Of a DNA stretch of 64,000 bases, positions 57,053-64,000 are shown piece by piece. The notes below the pieces were generated by a model. That model did not search any database, was not told the DNA's origin, and saw only the letters and a program-made list of their open reading frames with translations. Positions within the stretch are counted from its first letter, which is position 1. Every line of letters begins with the position of its first letter. The stretch is taken from positions 1,674,001-1,738,000 of the forward strand of contig NHZP01000006.1 of NCBI GenBank assembly GCA_003313425.1, in the 5' to 3' direction. This stretch comes from Pseudopyrenochaeta lycopersici. Lineage: Eukaryota; Ascomycota; Dothideomycetes; Pleosporales; Pseudopyrenochaetaceae. The translations under genes and the position numbers were made by a program.

Positions 57053-57758
57053 GCTGGTTAGATGACACAATCTTCACGCTTGCAATATTCTCGTTCCCGC
57101 TTTGCTCGATTGCACGTTTCACGTGGGCTTTAAGGTTGCGGGGATTCATCGCCCGAAGGGCCTGTACGGTGAGCGGATCTCTGATGTTCACGATGACTTC
57201 ACGTTGCGTCTGCACAATTGGTGCTTTGCGACTCTGTGTATTATATGTACCTGCTAGTGGGGGACCTCTAGCTACCGCTGCAGCGTATGACACTAGCCCG
57301 TTTGTCTGCTGTTGTGGTGCTTTATTCTTGATCTCTCTCGCCATCTCTAGGGTCGCTTTCCCTACTTCTGTTGCTTCTTTCGCAGCGGGCCTCGCCTCCT
57401 CCGCTGTGTTGCTATTCTGCTGTACACTTGCAGCTGTCTGTTGCATGATTTTTGTAGTGTTCTTGAGCTCGCTCTTGATCTGATTGAGGGCTTGTGCGGT
57501 GTGTTCCGCAGTAGCTTTAGCTTCAGTTTGTGCGACCCTGAGGGTGTCGCAAATAGTGCCAAGGCCAGGGATGTGCTCATCTTCAATACGAACGTGAGTA
57601 CACCGCGAATGACATCTCCAGCGAGGTCTGCTGGCACGGCCTGGCTGCCATTGCGCTCGATAGTATGCAGCACATCGTGAAGAAATGTGTTGAGGGGTGG
57701 TAACATGCTCGCGAAGCGGGGTAGGCCATGTCGCCCTTCGAGGCCACGGTGTCGCCAT
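57039..57758 (-). pseudogene. LINE ORF1 fragment (degenerate)
   Basis: The minus strand reads MLPPLNTFLHDVLHTIERNG (ATG 57706), shifts frame near 57560-57600, and continues with VAQTEAKATAEHTAQALNQI (coiled region), NGLVSYAAAVARGPPL and REVIVNIRDPLTVQALRAMN, then SGNENIASVKIVSSNQLKS. This is the N-terminal and central part of a Tad-type ORF1. It differs in sequence from the ORF1 half of the 22.2-23.9 kb fusion, so it is another LINE family. The 3' part is missing at the ankyrin junction. Confidence 0.7.
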
Positions 57759-58626
57759 GACGCCTCAGTAGCAGTGGTCGCTGCTTCTGAAGTGCTGGCT
57801 AGTCGTTGGGCGTCTTGAGCGGACTTCTACGTGTGATATACTGCGTTAATTCCAAAGATTGAAATGCTCGCTGTTGTGTTTTTGAGTTCCAATGAACCGT
57901 ACCTTCCTGGTTCGTGACAGGCGATGATTCAGCCAATCCGGATTGAACTCGGACCATAAGCCCTACTCACTAGCGTCATCATGCCAATGTGAAACGCTGC
58001 AGCTGCGTTCGCAACGAGGGATGATACTAGAAAAAGTACAAATCCAGGGTTGTGCTGCCCTGAGCGCTGATAGCCCGCGTCGGCGGTCTCATCAGCGGCC
58101 TGGTTGGCGATCTCGGGCCCTTGAGGTCGGATACAGTCAGCGGTCTCGGGGACTTGGGGAGCAGTCCTGTGGGGGGCAAGGCTGGCGGCCTCGGGCTCTT
58201 GATAACCGGTTAGGTCACAATCTCAATCTCGGTCTCGGCCTCGCAACGAGCGAGGCTGACGGAGTTAGTCTCTTGAGGGCTGTGACAACTAACAGGCTCA
58301 CGGGGAGCAAGGTCGGAGAGCCCTGGCTGCTGAGATGTGACGTCTGTGGATTGTATATCTCGAGGATCGCAATTTGTGGGTTCTTCCTCCCAGAGTTGCT
58401 AACAAGCCGGCTGGCCTGGCAGCCTGACACTACATGGGTCCAATTGGTTCTCGCTACGTAGTGAGAGGTGTTACTAATATTGCATTACAAGACGAATGCG
58501 GACCTACTTTGGGCTTCCACCCTATGAAGAACTACCTGTTTAGAGCGTCGTAGCGGTCTATAAATAGGGCGACGCTGTGGTACGCCAGCTAGTCTCTGGT
58601 GGCTTTCTGATTAGGCATACAGATTT
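57759..58626. other. Gap between LINE fragment and HET gene
   Basis: Possibly LINE 5' region. GC-rich, with imperfect repeats of GGTCTCGGG/CTCGGGCCCTTGAGG-type text at about 58085-58240. The long plus frame here begins with TTG and has no motif, so I do not call it a gene. Confidence 0.4.
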
Positions 58627-60927
58627 CTATATTAGCTGGATCCCATGGAATTCCATCTTGTCATCGGCTGCAGCTTCGCCGCACATGATCCCATGCACAT
58701 AGGATTCCCCAAGCAACTCGAATCTCTGCTGGACAGGCTGGAGAACAAATGGGGCATTATGCCCATGAAGTAACCAAACCTGGTCGCCCTCTTGGATTGA
58801 CATTGTGCCAAGGCCAAGGTATCCCTTCCTGGTAAGAAAAAGGCGCCTTAAGGGTGTGATGCCTATTATTGCAGCGCGGAACGCATCTTTTCTCTAGATT
58901 AGCTGCTGCTTTGCCTCTGTATCTAGGCCTCTGAAGCAACGGAGAGTATGCTGTATAGTCTCCCTACGGAAGAAGGTACCACTAGGGTCGTACTATGATA
59001 GTTCTTCTAGTTTCGCAAGTGTCCGCTGATATAGTGTCTCGGCACCTTGTCCTTTGGACGATACCTCTCGCATACGCTGTCTCACAATAGCAGCAGCCCT
59101 CTGTCAATCCTAAAAGTCTCTCCTAAAGCTAGCTTCTATTTCAGCCCGGAAAGCCTCCGGATTTGTTCGTGCCTAATCAAGTAACTCCTAGAATAACTTT
59201 AGTTAGGTACTAATCTAATTCTTTGCAATATAATTATTATCAGCGTGTCGAATAAGAAATACTCTGCTGATCAGCCATTCATTGAACGCCTGTGCTATCA
59301 AATTTTCAGCGGGGTAAATGCGTTTGTCCTGAAAGCACTCCGAGTCTGCTATTATAGTGCGCCAGAAAGCCTCTGCGAAACTCTATCTAGCATCTGAATA
59401 TGTTGTGCTCAACCTGGGTATAAGGAATTGCAGCATCTCTAACTAGCTGTAATTCTCCTCCATCTCGTCAAAAGTTGGGACTACAGTGGAGATTGTATCA
59501 AAGAGGCCTCCTTCTACGCAGAGAATATTGTCTTCAAGTGTGATCCCTTCCCCTGTTCTCCTATTACCCGCGGCATCCCATAACGGCGAGTTAACAACCA
59601 CCGTCAAGGGCGGCGGTAGGAGCGGAACGCTGAGATCTAGAACCCACGATGGAAGAGAGGAGGCAAAGGCTAGGTTCCTCAGAGCTCGATCCCCGACATA
59701 GGATAATATCAGAAGATCCTTAGCCGCGCAGAGCATAACCGCGGCGCACTCAGTATAGATTGATGCTACCGACTTGCTGTAGTCAGGCACCGGAAGGTCA
59801 GACACATCAATCCCGGATTCAACGGCTCGACTTAGAGCTAACTGGATAAGTTCTTTTACTACGCCCAGCGAGGCGTATACGCGATCTCTTGGATCTGTTA
59901 ACTTAAAACCACGACAGAGCCATAATACAAAATGCAGAGGTACAATCCCGGCGACCACTTTCTGTTTTAGAGAGGTTACAACAGATAGCGCTCCACCGAA
60001 AGAAGGGAGCGGTGCTCGTTCCGCTTGGCGATAGAGGGTCAAGAACTGACTATGCTGTATCGTTAACAGGCTCGAGGTTCCAGTTGCCAGTATGAATGCG
60101 GAGCATTTAATCAAGATCTCCCAAGGCATCTCTATCGGCCCACAAAGCGCCAAAATGCGCTGGGCGAGCATTACTTCTTGGGCTATCCATGCTCGGCGGA
60201 AATACGGGCGGCAAAAGAACGCTACCAATGCCTCCCACTCCAGCTTTGAAGCGTTGGAATGGTTAAGCCCAAGAGAAACGTAGCGAGGATATTCCTCCCG
60301 AGGTACACATGCCAGGCGGTGCATGAATTGTAAGGCGGTAGCAGTGTACCTGTCTTCCTTTCCCAGCCAGCAGACGACCGTATGTGCGCTTTTATAGATT
60401 CTGTCCATCATTCCTACCTAGTTGCTGCGCTCTGCAACATCTGACTGGTTTATGCAAACTGCATTGATCCAGATGTACAGATGGAGGGCCACCCCGTCTG
60501 GTCTTGGTCGATTTTAATCAACACCACGTATCCTCTTCAAAGCATGAAACAGATTCTGCGTAATATAGAGAACGCGACCATTGATAATGAGTGGGAACTT
60601 GCGATTAGCCTGTTCGGGGATTATGTTTTGCAACAAGGGAGGTCGAGGATCGCCCCATGTGTATGATAGAGCGTTATAATGCTGTGGGAAATGATCTAGA
60701 TCTACCGTGAAAAGCGAGCATTCAATATAACTTGTGCTGAGCAGGTTGAGTCGAAGTAGTCGGATAAACGAGCCCGGTGGTAAATGCTGATATAAGTATG
60801 GTTTACGGTCAATACGATAGGCTTCAGTCCTTTCTCTCTCGGTGGACTTGAGGTCCTGCGCCAACTTATCGGCCAGTGGTGAGACAGTACTGCTGAGGGT
60901 TCGCAAAATGTTGGCGAGCAACGGCAT
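58627..60927 (-). pseudogene. HET-domain (heterokaryon incompatibility) gene with 12 in-frame stops
   Basis: ATG at 60927. One frame of 767 codons to TAG 58627 without a single frameshift. The HET domain shows YNALSYTWGDP (84-94), WINAVCINQSD, MMDRIYKSAHTVVCWLG (about 173) and FFCRPYFRRAWIAQEVMLA. The typical C-terminal block follows (RRLFLTRKGYLGLG, EGDQVWLLHG, FVLQPV, GESYVHGIMCGEA). Twelve stops interrupt it (nine TAG, two TAA, one TGA); two lie between 60410 and 60520 and the others between about 58890 and 59450. TAG/TAA from CAG/CAA or TGG is what RIP makes. HET proteins trigger cell death when unlike individuals fuse. Dead here, but the absence of indels means the decay is recent or point-mutation only. 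Confidence 0.9.
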
Positions 60928-61559
60928 TTTCCTCGCTTAGGTAGTGACCGAGAGGAGAGGGTAGGGCAAAATAACACAATTTTGCAAGAAGTTCTCTGAC
61001 GGCAAAATGTGTTAGCCGTTCGATGTTTATACCCGGGGGGTTTGCCGGGGACGAGCGAACTATTGCAGGGTAGTGTAAATAGGCAACATCACATAAGACC
61101 AACGCCGTAAGCCTACGGTCTTACTGAGCACACAGGCAAAGATCTTACGAGCAGGCTTTCAGACTTAGTTGCTCGAGTTTGTCAGAAGCGGCGGAAAATG
61201 GCCCAGCCCTCCCTAAGACGCCGTAACTACGTCACAAATGGACCTGCAATGAACTCCTCGACGCCATGAAAACCTTGGCTGCTGAGGGCGGAGCATTTGG
61301 TAAGGTTGCCGTTTTATTGGTTGCCTTGACGAGTTTGACGGAGATCACGCACACCTCGAACATTAACGTTGAGGGGGTCTTTCCCTTGTACGCCCGAGTT
61401 ATGCCATATTTTTGCAGCCAATCGGCTCCATTCTCGGCTAAAATCGTCATTTTCAGAATATTAACTGACAAGCCTTACTAAACAAATTAGGTGAGAGAGA
61501 TTCGAACGATTGATCACGTAGATGCGTAAGGTTAAGGTTAAATTTGGAGTAATTGATTA
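60928..61559. other. Upstream region of the HET pseudogene
   Basis: Both strands are open for about 70 codons at 61232-61481, but neither frame has a motif, so no gene is called. Confidence 0.35.
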
Positions 61560-62003
61560 ATTTTGAGCTAAAGAGGCGCTGACTGAAGGATGGTTTCGCG
61601 CCTATGAGACTCGTTCATATGCTGAGACTAGCAGGACTTCCTACACACTGGAATTTGGCAGTAAATACAGCCCCATTGAGTTCGTTTTGGTCGAGCCTGA
61701 TGAACTTCATTCACTGATAACTCACGAAGTGGAAGGCGAGGCGTTGAACGCTTGCCTGTAACGGCGCAAATTACGCAACTCCGGTACTGAGGGTAAAGGC
61801 GATCAATTTGGTGCTGCCCCTGAGTCCTTTTAAAACTCTTCGGCCACCACTAAATCAATATTCGGCCACCCCCAGTATATAGTCAACGCGCAACAGTTCG
61901 AGGCTACTGATCTGACTAATCAGAGGCCGCGCATCCACACAGTGGCTAAAGTCGCACTGCCACAGCACATTAAGAACAGCCCAAAAATATTGAGTAACAA
62001 GTA
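61560..62003 (+). pseudogene. Unidentified coding remnant with two stops
   Basis: One plus-strand frame reads AKEALTEGWFRAYETRSYAE, then LEFGSKYSPIEFVLVEPDEL, and continues through TAA at about 61759 and 61832 to QHIKNSPKILSNK and a final TAA. Both internal stops could be former CAA. The family is not recognised; the composition looks like genuine protein. Start missing. Confidence 0.4.
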
Positions 62004-62329
62004 AAATATTAATTCTATCCTTACCTACCTCAATTTTCTTCTTCCGATCGGCTCTATCTAAAAAAGCTCCGACGTGCCAAGTTCACTTGTACGCCAGCCC
62101 GACAATTAGCCGGCCTGACAGAAACACTAACTGTCTATTATCTGCACCTGCCGCTGCAACACCAACAGTGAATTGTCGCAATGTATCTAAGAGTCCAGAA
62201 TACGGGCCACAACTACTATTTTCTAGTGAATGTTCACCGCACTATAACTCTACGCCACGTGGACTAATTGTGACTCTGGGGTCGTAATTTGATCGCATTA
62301 CACTTAATATTTAGTCTGGTACCCCCTTG

Positions 62330-62458
62330 CGCGTCTCACAGCGTCTAGGCTGTTGGAAGCCGGTCACGTGATCAAGAGACTGGGAACTATATAATTAGTC
62401 CGGCTCCCTGAGTCGGACCTCAATCAATCAATCACTTACTCCCTACACTCATAACAAC
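62330..62458 (+). promoter_or_regulatory. Promoter- or LTR-like segment
   Basis: CACGTGATC (62365-62373), a TATA motif (GAACTATATAATTAG at about 62385-62399) and a CAATCAATCAATCACTTACTCC leader ending in CATAACA. The layout resembles a gypsy LTR 3' half or a plain promoter; no second copy was seen in the window. Confidence 0.4.
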
Positions 62459-62462
62459 ATAG

Positions 62463-62923
62463 GCGTCGTGGCATGCTTATGATGAGCTTTCTGATCAATC
62501 TATCTGGGGTGGCCAAGGAGGCCTCCTTCAAACCCTCACAAAAGCGATCCCACTCCTCGTGAGAATCTCCAAGTTGGTCAAACTCAGGATGGAGCTCATG
62601 AAGCTTCCTTTTGAGTGCCTACTACAATCTGCCCTCACCCTCCTGGAGCACATGGTAAGTAGCATTATGCTATGAGACACAAGTATACCGCTAATGGTAC
62701 TGCAGCCTTTGATCCTCAAACTATTTTTAGGGCACTCTACAAAGATATCTTTGGGGAAGAGAATTATGCTCGAGTCATTGCATTCGATCAAACCAACGAC
62801 TTCATCCTGAGGAGCGGCCTCATCGACCTAATCGAACAAGACCTCGTCCGCTACTTTGACGCTCATATCTCTAGTAAAGCCGTAAAGCAAAGTCGGCAGC
62901 GGATATACATAGCGATAACCTAA
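62463..62923 (+). pseudogene. Possible two-exon gene of unknown function, frame not consistent
   Basis: An open plus frame (about 62463-62653: DELSDQSIWGGQGGLLQTLT, ECLLQSALTLLEHM) ends at a good donor GTAAGT (62654). After a GCAG acceptor (about 62704) a second coding-like stretch follows (FDPQTIFRALYKDIFGEENY, IDLIEQDLVRYFDAH) to TAA 62923. The join with these sites is off by one frame, so either the exon limits are different or an indel has occurred. ATG 62672 opens the second part alone. No family recognised. Confidence 0.35.
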
Positions 62924-63431
62924 CCCGCTTCTAGGATAGATGGTGTGACATCAAGAGCACTAATACGTGCTTGTGTTGCCTACGACGAAGGCACATGCAC
63001 TACAGTATTAGAGTACTCATACCAACACATCCAATCCGTAGAGCTGGCGTGCCTTAGCAAAGCCTCTCTGCTTTATGTCGGGTCATTGATATCCCTTTTC
63101 GAGCACTCTAGCATCAGCCTAAGTCTATACGTTCCTAATGGAAGAAGTGTCTATCTCTGCCGAACCTCCTGAGATGTGTCGTGGAACGATGAGGAACTTG
63201 TACACGACCCAGAGGGCTGACAAAACCAGAGCACACATTCCTGTTGTCAAGCATGTGGCCAGGGCAGGCTGCGACCAGTGGCCATCGCGCACCTTAATAT
63301 TGATCAACGTTGTGATTAGACCTATAAGGGAATTTAAGCTACCGGGCCTGTATTTTGTCAGGTGTGGGATCGATGGTCGAGACTGGTACCTACAGGAAGA
63401 GTCTATCGATTAGCCAGAGATAATCGCATCA
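62924..63431. other. Region with overlapping weak frames
   Basis: A plus-strand ATG frame (63138-63413, 91 aa) has no motif. Nothing else supported. Confidence 0.3.
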
Positions 63432-63604
63432 ACGCTTGCGCCACAACCAGCAGATCCCAGCGATTCCTAGGATGAAACAGACCAGCGCAATTGCTAAGAG
63501 CGGGGTATTCTGCGTCGCGTGCTGAATGACTCTACCTGAAGTGCTGTCCTGAAGTGGAGCAGATTCCTGAAGAGAAGGGAATGTCGCCGGGAACAAGGCC
63601 CGCT
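63432..63604 (-). pseudogene. C-terminal exon with one transmembrane helix (fragment)
   Basis: The minus strand reads RALFPATFPSLQESAPLQDS then NTPLLAIALVCFILGIAGIC and ends WLWRKR with TGA. This is an extracellular Ser/Thr-rich stalk, one membrane helix and a short basic tail. A possible acceptor TTCAG lies directly upstream (about 63604). No upstream exon is identified with confidence. Confidence 0.35.
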
Positions 63605-63639
63605 GAATAGAAGGGCGAGAAGGATATTATTGGGGTGAT

Positions 63640-64000
63640 AGAATATAAGAGTTAGATTGAGTAACAAGTTAAGCAACGCGCTCTTCTTTCTATAATAACG
63701 TACATGCAGGAAGGTGACTGTCAGAGATGTCAACAATCAAGCTACAATCAAGCACTTGATTGATTGGCTTGACGATCGTCAATTCGATCAATCTAAGCCT
63801 CGTCCTAGTATTTTTGCAATTAAATTAAGCCTTAATACGAAGCTTAATTAGTTAGCTTAATTAGCTTAATATTTTAGTGTTGCGGGAGTGTTTAGTAACA
63901 TGTTTTAGCTTTAATTTTAATAAGTCTACTAAGTTTGCTATACGAGCAATCTTGCGATACTTTCCTGGTGTTATAGTTAGCTTAGTAAGTATCTTAGCTA
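63640..64000. other. AT-rich right edge
   Basis: TpA-rich with TTAATTAG-type words, resembling the start of another RIP-affected repeat. A short imperfect palindrome (GATTGATTGG...CGATCAATC) lies at about 63760-63796. No frame. Confidence 0.4.

Noticed and set aside
57943..58461. 172-codon plus-strand frame
   Set aside because: It begins with TTG, has repetitive Arg/Gly/Leu text from imperfect DNA repeats and no motif.
61232..61481. Overlapping frames on both strands (71 and 79 codons)
   Set aside because: Neither has a motif or support; the plus frame has weak hydrophobicity but no clear signal peptide.
62528..62791. 87-codon minus-strand frame
   Set aside because: Antisense to better-supported plus-strand coding text with a GTAAGT donor.

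Overview
The window comes from a filamentous ascomycete, most likely a Dothideomycete of the Pleosporales type. Three things point there: short GT-AG introns of about 50-57 nt with CTRAY-like branch sites; fungal-only families (HET, PNP-NACHT-ankyrin, NB-ARC, 2EXR, Fot1/pogo, Tad-type LINE, Ty1/copia and Ty3/gypsy); and strong signs of repeat-induced point mutation (RIP), namely TpA-rich, stop-filled DNA and transition-only LTR differences. The order-level placement is inference. Bacterial-style starts (GTG/TTG) were replaced by the first ATG throughout.

Region by region. (1) 1-6.6 kb: a young Ty1/copia element with identical LTRs, next to an inverted solo LTR of the same family; both sit on one 5-bp target. 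(2) 6.6-17.9 kb: an RBR-type ubiquitin ligase gene whose last intron, about 55 nt originally, now holds a Tc1/mariner element, which itself holds an 8-kb RIP-degraded gypsy element. (3) 18.5-21.2 kb: two divergent paralogous genes for small secreted proteins with 12 cysteines each, both intron-containing and apparently intact. (4) 21.3-28.6 kb: an NB-ARC fragment, a LINE derivative with ORF1 fused in frame to RNase H, and a nearly complete PNP-NACHT-ankyrin NLR gene with two nonsense codons. (5) 29-41.7 kb: a TpA-rich RIP island with a 553-bp TIR element and a gypsy-LTR-like left edge. (6) 41.8-46.5 kb: a pogo fragment, then two complete pogo/Fot1-like transposons in tandem sharing one TA. (7) 46.7-56.3 kb: host DNA with a ferric-reductase-like fragment, an RGS gene, an SREBP-like bHLH factor, a membrane RING-H2 ligase spread over three frames, and a 2EXR/F-box-like protein. 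(8) 56.4-60.9 kb: pogo, ankyrin and LINE fragments, then a HET gene with 12 in-frame stops and no frameshift. (9) 60.9-64 kb: degraded coding fragments.

Together this is an accessory, repeat-driven compartment. Candidate effector genes and four non-self-recognition genes or fragments (NB-ARC, PNP-NACHT-ankyrin, ankyrin fragment, HET) lie among nested transposons, and the recognition genes are all broken, mainly by RIP-type C-to-T or G-to-A changes or by transposon junctions. The clearly intact host genes are the two secreted proteins, the bHLH factor, the RING-H2 protein, the 2EXR protein and probably the RGS gene.
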